This document shows, in pieces, positions 1-8,905 of a stretch of 64,000 nt of DNA (its first letter is position 1; each line of letters opens with the position of its first letter). The notes below the pieces were generated by a model, which was given only the letters and a program-made list of their open reading frames with translations, did not search any database and had not been told where the DNA came from. The translations under genes and the position numbers were made by a program. Source of the DNA: Chitinophagaceae bacterium (GTDB lineage: Bacteria > Bacteroidota > Bacteroidia > Chitinophagales > Chitinophagaceae). Location of the stretch: contig SCQT01000072.1 of assembly GCA_004322015.1 (NCBI GenBank), positions 1 through 64,000 of the forward strand, given 5' to 3'.

Positions 1-3
1 TAT

Positions 4-1152
4 CTATTTAAACAATGCGGAAGCAATTCCGTCTGCAAATAACTTCCCCTTGTCAGTCAATATGAGATGATCATTTTGCAAGACCATTTGACCGCTGGAA
101 ATAAAAATGTTGCTTGCTGCTTTCAGATTTAAGCTTTCAGCTTTCCCCCACTTCTTAAAAACATAGTTCAGATCACAGCCCTCCATGGTTCGCAGGGAAG
201 TCATGATGTATTCGTCCCACTGCATATCCTCAGTCAGTAACTCGCTTTCGGCGGGGATGATCCCCTGCCGGATACTTTGTATATACCGCATGTTATTGGC
301 TATATTCCATTGCCGCCTGCTGCCGTCAAAAGAATGGGCCGAAGGGCCTATGCCTAAATAAGGAACCCCCTTCCAATAATTGCTGTTATGGCGGGAACGA
401 AAGCGGGGAAGGGCGAAATTGGATATTTCATAATGCTCATAGCCTGCTGAGACTAATTTTTTAATAAGGATTTCAAATTGTCTTGCAGTCTGTTCCTCGT
501 TGACCGGGAGATATTTTTTCTTTTGAATGAAATGATAAAGCGCCGTTTTGGGCTCAACTGTTAAAGCATAACAGGAAAGATGGGGCGTCTCCAGCAGGAG
601 CATCTGTTCGATGTTTTTTTCCCATTGCCTGTCCGTTTGTCCCGGTATCCCGAAGATGAGATCGGCGGAAAAATTATTAAATCCCGCCTTTTTTATTTCT
701 AAGATGGAATGATGGGCCTGCTGTGCATCATGGGATCGGTGCATCCATTTCAGTTCTTCATCGTTAAAGGACTGCACGCCTAGGCTGACCCGGTTGATCC
801 CCGACTGTTTCCACGCGGAAAGTTTGCCCGGAGTGATATCTTCCGGATTAGCTTCTATGGTGATCTCAGCTTCGTCAGAAATGCTGAAATGCCGGTGAAG
901 GGTTGCCAGGATAACACCTATATCTTTAGTATCCAACAGGGAAGGTGTTCCTCCTCCGAAGTAAATAGTTTGGATAATATCCGTGTAGCTTTCCCCGTCC
1001 CGGGTCCCTTTAAAAAAGGCCTTTCGCAGGGCAATTTCAGTTTGCAATGCCTCCACCATTTCTGGCTTGTTCTTCAGGGAAGTGGAAAAATGAAAATTGC
1101 AATAATAACAGGCTTGCCTGCAAAAGGGAATATGAAGATAAATACCGGGCAT
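4..1152 (-). CDS. hemW: HemW-type radical SAM heme chaperone
   Basis: The 382-residue product is a coproporphyrinogen-III-oxidase-like radical SAM protein. The cluster motif CRQACYYC gives Cys11, Cys15 and Cys18, and a GGGTPS motif typical of the HemN/HemW group lies near residue 68. HemW proteins of this length are cytosolic heme chaperones that insert heme into respiratory enzymes; the shorter N-terminus (cluster at residue 11) fits HemW rather than true HemN. The only neighbour is the divergent susC. Family assignment is firm; chaperone rather than oxidase activity is inferred from family knowledge. The gene is complete, ending 4 nt from the window edge. Confidence 0.92.
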   Translation of the reverse strand: MPGIYLHIPFCRQACYYCNFHFSTSLKNKPEMVEALQTEIALRKAFFKGTRDGESYTDIIQTIYFGGGTPSLLDTKDIGVILATLHRHFSISDEAEITIEANPEDITPGKLSAWKQSGINRVSLGVQSFNDEELKWMHRSHDAQQAHHSILEIKKAGFNNFSADLIFGIPGQTDRQWEKNIEQMLLLETPHLSCYALTVEPKTALYHFIQKKKYLPVNEEQTARQFEILIKKLVSAGYEHYEISNFALPRFRSRHNSNYWKGVPYLGIGPSAHSFDGSRRQWNIANNMRYIQSIRQGIIPAESELLTEDMQWDEYIMTSLRTMEGCDLNYVFKKWGKAESLNLKAASNIFISSGQMVLQNDHLILTDKGKLFADGIASALFK

Positions 1153-1540
1153 ATTGCAGAAATTGATATAACGGATGTCAATAATGAATCAACGCGGTGT
1201 TTAAAACAGGCATGCTCCGAATAAAACAGGTATGCTCCGAAACGTTCTTTTCTTCCCGCAAATCCGCAGTAAAGGTACTTCTGAAATCATGATCCCCTGT
1301 TTTTTATTCAATTTAGGGCGACCATTTGCGTAAATTATACAATAACTAATGCCGGAAAATCAATATCCGGTAATCATTCTTAATATATTGGCTATTAGTT
1401 ATATATGGTGCAAATATTCTAATAATATCTTTAAAAACCTGCTGCCTTAACATTACAATAACTATGCGATAACGCTTCGTTAACACCGGGTTCACATTCC
1501 TATAACGAATTTTACAAAAGCATTAGGAATTCTATTCCTG
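1153..1540. other. Divergent intergenic region between hemW and susC
   Basis: About 390 bases separate two divergent genes, so both promoters should lie here. I see AT-rich sequence, a 20-bp-period tandem repeat near the hemW end, and TATCTTTA about 110 bases before susC, a one-mismatch version of the Bacteroidota -7 box TAnnTTTG. No convincing small gene is present. Confidence 0.5.
1203..1241. repeat. Tandem 20-bp repeat, two units
   Basis: The 19-nt word AAAACAGGCATGCTCCGAA occurs twice in a row with a period of 20 and a single C/T difference. It lies about 50-90 bases upstream of the hemW start codon, where paired regulator sites would be expected. No regulator can be named from the sequence. 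Confidence 0.6.
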
Positions 1541-4500
1541 ATGATCAACCAAAAACTCAAATCAACAAGTATGCGAAAAACATTACTCGCCCTTGCTTTA
1601 CTATTAGTGAGCAGTTTACTGGCGGTATTGCCTTCAATGCAGGCAATGGCGCAGGAACACAGGGTCAGCGGAAAGGTAACGGGGACCGATGGCAGCCCGT
1701 TGCCCGGTATTACCATTCAAATAAAAGGTACCAGCACCGGTACTGCCACAGATGCCAACGGACAATATGAATTGTCCGCCCCTTCTGAGGCAACACTCAT
1801 TTTCAGAGGAGTAGGATATTCAGAGCAAAGTATCGTTGTCGGGAATCGTTCCCATGTGAACGTACTCTTAAAGTCATCCCAAACTCAATTAAATGAGCTG
1901 GTGGTAACGGCTTTAGGTATTCAGAGGGAAGCCCGGACTATTGGTTATAGTGTATCCAGCGTGGACACTAAAGATTTGAATGTGGCCAAGCCGGTTACTG
2001 TTGCTCAAGGGTTAGTAGGACGGGTCGCCGGCCTGCAGATCAGCACTTTAAATAATGGTGTAAGCCCCGGCGTTCGTATTCAATTGAGAGGTGAACGTCA
2101 TATTTATGCTGATAATCAGCCGCTGATTGTAGTGGACGGAATGGAAGTGCGTCCTGACTTTCTGTTAACATTGAATCCTGAAGATGTAGCTGATGTGAGC
2201 GTTTTAAAAGGCGCCAGCGCTGCAGCCCTTTATGGTGCAGAAGCTTCTAATGGAGTTCTCATTGTAACCACTAAGCGGGGTAACAGTAATGGGAAACCTA
2301 CTATTCGTTTTTCTTCCGAAGTTACCTTCGAAAGATTTTCTTATTTCCCCAAGCTTCAGAATCAATTTTCCGGCTATGGCGGTGAATCTGGTAATTTCTT
2401 CTTTGGGGCCGCTATTAATCCCTATACAGGATTTCCGAATTATATTCCCTTCGAAAATCAGTCATATGGTCCTGAGTATGATGGAAATCCGGCAAATGGT
2501 TATATAGGGGGGCCTAATGATAGTGGTCAGGTTTATAAAACTCCTTTCAGAGGAGGCTCTCCTGACTACCGTTATTCCTTCTTCCAGACAGGGGTAAGCA
2601 CTCAAAATGAGTTTTCTTATTCTGGTGGCGATGCTAAGAATTCTTATTTCCTGAGTGCTCAGGATGTCAATCGGCAGGATCCGATACCGAAGGATCAATA
2701 TCGGCGTGATAATATCCGTTTTAATGGGATGAAAACCTATGGAATATTTTCTGCTCAATGGAATTTTGCTTATTCTCATGAATATTCCAATACTGTAGGC
2801 AACGGCTTTACTCAGGGAGGTGCGTGGCCATTATATTGGCAGGTACTGAATACTCAGGCAAGCGTACCCTTAAATAAGTTAAAGGATGTAGATAATCCTA
2901 ATTCTTTTGCCAATGCAAGCAATTGGTATAATGCTTATTATGAAAATCCATGGTGGACGATTGAACATTCCAGAAATATTAATCAGACAGATAATGTACA
3001 AGGCGGGTTAGACCTGAATCTGAAACCTACCACTTGGCTGAACCTTCTTTATCGCGTGAGCGGACAAGTATCTATAAATGTATTGAAAAATCATACTGAT
3101 CCGGTACAATTCAGCGCCTATTCACAAACAGACCCATGGCAGGCTGGCAATTATCAGTCTGGAGGTAACGATGCCGGAAGGTTAGAGGATCAGAACTATT
3201 ATTTCCGGCGCTTACAGCAGGATATTATGGCTACTTTTACTAAGAAAATAGGTGATTTTGATGGAACCCTGATTTTGGGTAATACTATATGGGATCACAA
3301 TGCCAATGTTCAATATGATGCATCAAACGCTATATTCCTGACAGGGGTGAATAATATTTCCTATATTCAGGGAATACCTACAGCCAGCCAGAGTAGTACA
3401 GATGAAAGAAGAATTGGTCTTTACGGGGATCTTACTATTATTTATAAAAATGACCTAACTGTGCACGGAAATTTACGTCGCGACTGGTCCTCTTTGCTTG
3501 CGAAACAGCATAATCACTATGATGTTTGGGACGTGGATGCTGCGTGGGTATTTTCAGATGCTATTCAATCTTTAAAAAACAGTAACTTCCTTACTTATGG
3601 AAAGTTGCGGGCTGCCTATAGTTCTACCGGACAAATCACTGCGAACCCATATACCATATTACCAGGTTTTGGAGTAGCCGGGGGATTCCCTTATGGAGGA
3701 CTAGCGGCGCTAAGTGTAGGCGGCACTTATAATAATCCCACTCTGGTTCCCGAAAAGACGGTGGAACAAGAAGTGGGTATTGAAATGGGCTTCTGGAAAG
3801 ACCGTGTAAATGCAGATTTCACTTATTATACAGACGATAACAGTAATCAGGAATATCCTGTTAACCTAAGCCCCTCTACCGGCTATAGCAGTGCATATAT
3901 CAATGCGGCAGCAGTGCGTACTTGGGGATATGAATTTGATGTGAAAGTAACGCCTCTATTAAGAACAAATAGTGGTTTTCGCTGGAATGTGGGTGCTAAT
4001 CTTGCTATCAATGATTCCAAAGTACTGTCGCTTATAGGGGGTGTAAAGGAATTTGCAATGCCGGGAGGTGCTGCAAACTACGCCATAGTAGGTCAGCCGT
4101 TTCCGATAATGAAGCAACGTGACCTGTTGAGAGATCCTCAGGGACATGTTGTAGTGAATTCAAGCGGATATCCCCAACTTGATAATAGTCCAACGGGTTT
4201 GAAAATCGTGGGCCGTACAACGCCAAAATATATTTTAGGATTGAATACGATGCTTGCTTTCAAAAACCTCTCGTTAACTATTGTGGGTGATTACCGTGGT
4301 GGGTATATCTTTTATTCAAATGCGGGACAAAGTCTTGACTTTACGGGGGCATCTGTGCATACTACACAGAACGGACGTCAGAACTTCATTTATCCGGGTT
4401 CTGTTATAGATGAAGGCAACGGGAAATATGTGCCGAATACGACCTTGTATACGCAGGATGGCAGCCTTGGATTTTGGGTAAATTCCGATTATAGAGGCGC

Positions 4501-4774
4501 AGGAACTTCTTATGTAATGAATGCAGCTGCGTGGAAGATACGTTCTGCCACTTTAACCTATGATTTTGGAGAAGCTATACATAAAAAATTGGAATTTGTA
4601 CAGAATGCTTCCTTTAGTATTATAGGGAATAATCTCTTGATGTTTGTACCGAAGGAGAATGTATGGGGTGATCCTGAATTTAACTATACCAATAGTAATT
4701 CATTAGGATATACCACCTTCTATCAATTGCCTCCCACACGGTCATTTAGTGGAATGTTATCAGTGACATTCTAA
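1541..4774 (+). CDS. SusC/RagA-type TonB-linked outer membrane protein
   Basis: This 1077-residue TonB-dependent transporter should import a ligand captured by its SusD partner. A signal peptide (hydrophobic stretch ending near QAMAQ) is followed by a carboxypeptidase-regulatory-like domain (about residues 40-115), a plug domain beginning after ELVVTALGIQ, and a long beta-barrel ending in LSVTF with the terminal aromatic typical of barrels. An in-frame ATG at 1571 (MRKTLLAL) is an alternative start with a more standard signal peptide. The susD gene follows after 47 bases and a DUF1735 lipoprotein after that. No glycoside hydrolase, sulfatase, peptidase, sigma or anti-sigma factor is adjacent, so the ligand cannot be inferred. 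Confidence 0.95.
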   Translation: MINQKLKSTSMRKTLLALALLLVSSLLAVLPSMQAMAQEHRVSGKVTGTDGSPLPGITIQIKGTSTGTATDANGQYELSAPSEATLIFRGVGYSEQSIVVGNRSHVNVLLKSSQTQLNELVVTALGIQREARTIGYSVSSVDTKDLNVAKPVTVAQGLVGRVAGLQISTLNNGVSPGVRIQLRGERHIYADNQPLIVVDGMEVRPDFLLTLNPEDVADVSVLKGASAAALYGAEASNGVLIVTTKRGNSNGKPTIRFSSEVTFERFSYFPKLQNQFSGYGGESGNFFFGAAINPYTGFPNYIPFENQSYGPEYDGNPANGYIGGPNDSGQVYKTPFRGGSPDYRYSFFQTGVSTQNEFSYSGGDAKNSYFLSAQDVNRQDPIPKDQYRRDNIRFNGMKTYGIFSAQWNFAYSHEYSNTVGNGFTQGGAWPLYWQVLNTQASVPLNKLKDVDNPNSFANASNWYNAYYENPWWTIEHSRNINQTDNVQGGLDLNLKPTTWLNLLYRVSGQVSINVLKNHTDPVQFSAYSQTDPWQAGNYQSGGNDAGRLEDQNYYFRRLQQDIMATFTKKIGDFDGTLILGNTIWDHNANVQYDASNAIFLTGVNNISYIQGIPTASQSSTDERRIGLYGDLTIIYKNDLTVHGNLRRDWSSLLAKQHNHYDVWDVDAAWVFSDAIQSLKNSNFLTYGKLRAAYSSTGQITANPYTILPGFGVAGGFPYGGLAALSVGGTYNNPTLVPEKTVEQEVGIEMGFWKDRVNADFTYYTDDNSNQEYPVNLSPSTGYSSAYINAAAVRTWGYEFDVKVTPLLRTNSGFRWNVGANLAINDSKVLSLIGGVKEFAMPGGAANYAIVGQPFPIMKQRDLLRDPQGHVVVNSSGYPQLDNSPTGLKIVGRTTPKYILGLNTMLAFKNLSLTIVGDYRGGYIFYSNAGQSLDFTGASVHTTQNGRQNFIYPGSVIDEGNGKYVPNTTLYTQDGSLGFWVNSDYRGAGTSYVMNAAAWKIRSATLTYDFGEAIHKKLEFVQNASFSIIGNNLLMFVPKENVWGDPEFNYTNSNSLGYTTFYQLPPTRSFSGMLSVTF

Positions 4775-4821
4775 AAAGGAGATTTATAAGGATTATTCGT
4801 ATCTATTAAAAATTAATTAAG

Positions 4822-6408
4822 ATGAAAAAGTTTCTTTCTTTAGTAATAATAACTTCAGCGGTGTTTATTATGAGTAGCTGTCACAAGAGCTTTTTGACGA
4901 GCCTGGCAGTGAATCCCAACTCCCCCTCTGGAGGTACTCCGGAGCTCATTTTGCCCGGAGTGCTGAATTCGATTACTTTTAATGTCAGTGGACTGTTATA
5001 TTCAGATCAGGCTGTTTGGCTCGGATACTGGAATTATAGCGGGGGCTATACCTATTTTACTGATCAGCAGACCTATAAGGTAACTTCAGGCGGACCTCAG
5101 AGCTGGGGCAGTTGGTATGGTCCACTTTCCAATATTACAATTATGATGGATCTTGCAAAACAGCCCCATTATGAAGAATATGCTGGTATTGGTGAAATAC
5201 TTGAAGCACTTTGCTTTCAATACCTGGTGGATGATTATAATATGGTACCATACTCACAAGCTATGAAAGGAGTCGGTGAGATGTTCCCTGTATATGATCC
5301 GGGACAATCTGTATATAAGGGGATAGTAGCGCAGATTGATACTGGCATGACGCTGATTGAGGCCGGAATGGCTGATCCACAGGTTGTTAATCCGGGGAGT
5401 GTTTCACCTGCACCTGATATCATGTTTGGGGGTAATATGAAGTTATGGCTTGCTTTTGCAAACAGTTTGAAATTAAGGATTCTGGTACGCGAAAGTAATG
5501 TTTTAAGTTCCGGCACTATCCAGGCAGAACTGGCAAAAACGGCAAGTTATGGATACCTGGGTTTGGGACAGGACGCACTCGTTAATCCAGGCTATATTAA
5601 TGCTGACGGAAAACAAAATCCTATTTGGTCTTCGTTGGGTACTAATGCTGCCAGTGCCCTTCATACGGACGGCTATAACTTATATAAGGCGGGAAAATAT
5701 GCCATGGATTTTTATAAAAATACTAACGATCCAAGACTGGCATATTTCTATACGCCTAACGGTGTGAAATTGCTTGATCCGAATTATTCCTCTCCGACTG
5801 TTCCAGCAGATACCAGTAAGTTTTCTGCTGATCCTTTAGGTGTACAGGAAATACATGGAGGTTCGAATATTGGACCAGGTGTACTTAAAGGTGCCACTGC
5901 TCCGGGTGTAGTAATGACTGCAAGTGAGAGTCTTTTCTTACAGGCAGAGGCCGCTGCGAGGGGATATATATCCGGTGATGCTCAGCAATTGTATCAACAA
6001 GGGATTACAGCTTCCTTTGAATACCTTGGTGTTTCCAGCAGTTCGGAAAATTCAGACCAATTAGCAGCAGATTATTATAATCAGACAGGAGTAACCAACG
6101 TAAGTTGGCCAAGCTCTCCAAATGCCCAGATAGAAGCTATCTTAACGCAGAAATGGGCGGCATTGAATGGGATAAGTGTTGCAGAGTCATGGAATGACTG
6201 GCGCCGTACGGGATATCCAATTCCGGCACCTAATTATGCCAATACTTCTCTTAACCCGAACCCTCATCCGCTGGCAGGCCCACACATGCCTTACCGTTAC
6301 TTTTATCCTGATGTGGAATTTTCCACTAATCAGGATCAGTTGAACAAAGCGACAGGCGGTAAGGCTATTGATCCTTACAATGATAAGATATTCTGGATGC
6401 CACAATAA
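4822..6408 (+). CDS. SusD/RagB-type surface lipoprotein
   Basis: The 528-residue product is the ligand-binding lid partner of the preceding SusC protein. The N-terminus has a lipoprotein signal with lipobox MSSC (Cys20), then the NPNSP segment typical of the SusD-like group 2 family. The alpha-helical body and a C-terminal region rich in W, P and Y (SWNDWRRTGYP) are usual for the family. Length is normal. It sits 47 bases after susC and 44 bases before the DUF1735 lipoprotein, so the three genes are probably one operon. Substrate is unknown. Confidence 0.94.
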   Translation: MKKFLSLVIITSAVFIMSSCHKSFLTSLAVNPNSPSGGTPELILPGVLNSITFNVSGLLYSDQAVWLGYWNYSGGYTYFTDQQTYKVTSGGPQSWGSWYGPLSNITIMMDLAKQPHYEEYAGIGEILEALCFQYLVDDYNMVPYSQAMKGVGEMFPVYDPGQSVYKGIVAQIDTGMTLIEAGMADPQVVNPGSVSPAPDIMFGGNMKLWLAFANSLKLRILVRESNVLSSGTIQAELAKTASYGYLGLGQDALVNPGYINADGKQNPIWSSLGTNAASALHTDGYNLYKAGKYAMDFYKNTNDPRLAYFYTPNGVKLLDPNYSSPTVPADTSKFSADPLGVQEIHGGSNIGPGVLKGATAPGVVMTASESLFLQAEAAARGYISGDAQQLYQQGITASFEYLGVSSSSENSDQLAADYYNQTGVTNVSWPSSPNAQIEAILTQKWAALNGISVAESWNDWRRTGYPIPAPNYANTSLNPNPHPLAGPHMPYRYFYPDVEFSTNQDQLNKATGGKAIDPYNDKIFWMPQ

Positions 6409-6452
6409 TTTAAATACAATGATTCACCATTTATTTCTAAAAATCTGAAGAT

Positions 6453-7292
6453 ATGAAACGATCAATAAATTTTATAATGGCTATTGTGGGAGTGTTTTTC
6501 CTCCTGACCTTCAGCTCGTGTCTGAAGAATAGCAAATATTATGCAGACCTGTCAAAAGTGGGTGCTTCTATTGATATGCCATTGGCGGCGGCTAATGGTA
6601 ATGCACCGGTGGCTTTTACATTTGTAGCGGCAGATACTCCCGTTACCTATCCGATATATGTAAACGTTGCTTCTCCGAAGAAGCTGGGAGTTCCTGTTAC
6701 TGCTACATTGGGTCTGGATACTGCCTATATGGATCAGTACAACTCTAATAATGGCACCGATTACGAATTGCTACCGGATAGCACCTATACAGTAAATAAT
6801 CTTAACCTGACTGTTCCCGCTAATCAGCGGTTGGCCTATGCAACGGTTTCCATTAATACCGGAAAGATACAGGGTGGTCATGATTATGTACTACCTTTTA
6901 CGATTGTTAAAGCTTCCTTGCCTATCGAAAATTGGAATCATTTAATGGTCAATACGATCTTGAAAAATATCTATGACGGATATTATAATGTTTCCATAGT
7001 GTTGGTGCATCCCTCTGCAGGAGGTACCTATAACCAGTCAGGTATTCATTTTTCAACTGTCAATGCGACTACTTTCCAGTGCAATTTGGGTGTAGCTCAG
7101 ATTTTCGGAGCATCAATGAATGTGACAGTAAATGCTGATAATTCGCTGACGATTACCAGCAGTGCAGTATCAATTGTGCAGGATGCGGGATTGAATTATT
7201 ATGATCCATCCACGAAGACTTTCCACTTTAGTTATGGTTGGGGAGGAGGAACAAGGCACGTAACTGGAACAGCTGCGTGGCAACATAGCTGA
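6453..7292 (+). CDS. DUF1735-domain surface lipoprotein
   Basis: This 279-residue lipoprotein (signal peptide with lipobox FSSC, Cys23) has the DUF1735/BT_3987-like N-terminal fold: a beta-rich domain with phrases such as ASIDMPLA, YNSNNGTDYELLPDSTYTV and YVLPFTIVKAS. A C-terminal beta domain (about residues 165-279) contains a YYNVSIVLVH strand and an FHFSYGWGGG motif. Such proteins usually follow susCD and act as accessory surface binding or glycan-handling proteins. No catalytic motif is visible. It is the last gene of the unit; a terminator lies about 155 bases downstream. Confidence 0.85.
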   Translation: MKRSINFIMAIVGVFFLLTFSSCLKNSKYYADLSKVGASIDMPLAAANGNAPVAFTFVAADTPVTYPIYVNVASPKKLGVPVTATLGLDTAYMDQYNSNNGTDYELLPDSTYTVNNLNLTVPANQRLAYATVSINTGKIQGGHDYVLPFTIVKASLPIENWNHLMVNTILKNIYDGYYNVSIVLVHPSAGGTYNQSGIHFSTVNATTFQCNLGVAQIFGASMNVTVNADNSLTITSSAVSIVQDAGLNYYDPSTKTFHFSYGWGGGTRHVTGTAAWQHS

Positions 7293-7446
7293 AATAATGA
7301 AAGTCGGGTTAGTGTACACATCATATTTTCAAAGATTTCTTTCATTACTGGTTGAGAATGGGAATCATTTAATACCGAATGTGATGGTGCAGTATGATGC
7401 TTAGCGTATAAACCTATGTTCCTTTTTCCAAAAGGAAAAATTTCAA

Positions 7447-7480
7447 CACCTGCTTCTGAAAAGGAGCAGGTGATTTTTTT
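7447..7480 (+). terminator. Rho-independent terminator after the SusCD unit
   Basis: CACCTGCTTCT and AGGAGCAGGTG pair as an 11-bp stem (one G-U wobble) around a GAAA tetraloop and are followed by seven T residues. A weaker hairpin (TTTTTCC, AAAA, GGAAAAA) lies directly upstream at 7423-7440. It closes the plus-strand susC-susD-DUF1735 operon. Confidence 0.85.
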
Positions 7481-7505
7481 GTCTTTCTGTCATAAGGTTA
7501 GTTAA

Positions 7506-8755
7506 TTTTTAGATCAGGGGGCAAAAGCTCCTCATCAAAAACCATTGGTAATCAGAGGTGCAGGGCTAGTGAGTAAAACTACCCTTATTAAGCAGTTTGC
7601 GGAAAACTTTTTGCAATAAAATAAAACGTTAGAAAAAGAAGATAAAACACTTTTGTTTATAGATGAAATACAGGAAGTGCCGGAGGCTCTGAATATGCTC
7701 AGATATTTTTATGAGCAGGAACCTGAAATACCTGTTATTGCAACTGGGAGCATGCTTGAAACCTTATTTGATAAGAACATACATTTTCCGGTAGGCAGAG
7801 TAGAATATAAAGTGATGAGACCTGTTTCTTTCCCCGAATTTTTAGAAGCGATGGGAAAAACAGCAGCACTTGAACAATTAGTGCGTATTCCACTGGCCCC
7901 ATTTGCACAGGATAAGCTGTTCAATCTTTTCATACCTACGCGCTTATCGGCGGCATGCCGGAAATCGTAAATCATTATGCACAGTATAAAGACCTGACGA
8001 CGCTATCGCCTATCTATGACTCTTTGATTACTTCGTATATAGATGATGTGGAAAAATATGCAGCTTCTGCTACCCGGGTTCAGGTCATAAGGCATGTCAT
8101 ACGGTCTTCCTTTGCAGAAGCAGGTAAGCATATCGCATTTAACGGATTTGGCAATTCGAATTATGGGTTGCGGGAAGTGGGGGAAGCGTTGCGCTCATTA
8201 GAAAAGGCATTACTTATTCATTTATTGTATCCGCTCACCAATGCAAAGTTGCCCATGCTTCCAAATCTGAAAAAATCACCCCGTCTGATGGTATTAAATA
8301 CGGGTATGCTCAACTATTTTGCAGGTATTCAAAAGGATATTTTGCGAACGGCAGACTTAAATACCGTTTATCAGAGGACTATGATAGAGCATTTAGTAGG
8401 TCAGGAACTGCTCGCCACACAATCGAAAGTATTAAGCGATCTCTCTTTTTGGGTAAGGGAAAAGAAAACATCCACGGCTGAGGTTGATTATGTGCTTCCT
8501 TATGATGGCAAATTAATCCCAATAGAGGTAAAATCCGGAGCAGAAGGCAAATTACGATCACTTCATCTTTATATGGATATGGCTCCGCATACAACCGCTA
8601 TTCGTTTTTATGCCGGGCAGTTAAGCATCACTGAAGCAGTAACTCCAGAGGAAAAAGCCTATCATTTACTCAATCTTCCTTATTTCCTGGCTTCTCAAAC
8701 TAAACAATACGTTTTTTGGTCCCAAAAGCAACATTCAACTATGAACAATTCCTGA
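7506..8755 (+). pseudogene. Decayed AAA ATPase with DUF4143 C-terminus
   Basis: Translated fragments match the AAA_14/DUF4143 ATPase family. From about 7542 one reads PLVIRGAGLVSKTTLIKQFA, a P-loop in which the usual VGKTT is VSKTT; a stop (TAA) follows at about 7617. The frame continues with the Walker B-like LLFIDEIQEVPEALNML (from 7653). It then shifts at about 7940, where the downstream frame resumes as LIGGMPEIVNHYAQY and runs to 8755. The C-terminal part holds EVDYVLPYDGKLIPIEVKSG, the PD-(D/E)XK-like motif of DUF4143. No start codon in frame precedes the P-loop. One stop, one frameshift, a damaged Walker A and a missing N-terminus make this a pseudogene. Confidence 0.85.
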
Positions 8756-8905
8756 TAATCATTCATTAACAAGTTTTCAGAGATTTGTTATATTTCTTAA
8801 AAAAGTTTATCAGTAATCCGGCTATTCTTTAATAATCTGAAAAATATTTTGACGCTTCTTTCCAGCGGCATGGTAATGCCTGATCTTCCGTAACTTGCAT
8901 TGAAT

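Noticed and set aside
889-1224. 111-codon plus-strand frame over hemW
   Set aside because: Antisense shadow of hemW; no independent support.
7297-7404. 35-codon frame right after the DUF1735 gene
   Set aside because: It starts five bases after the stop, which is suggestive, but it has no recognisable family, codon pattern or conservation evidence available here.
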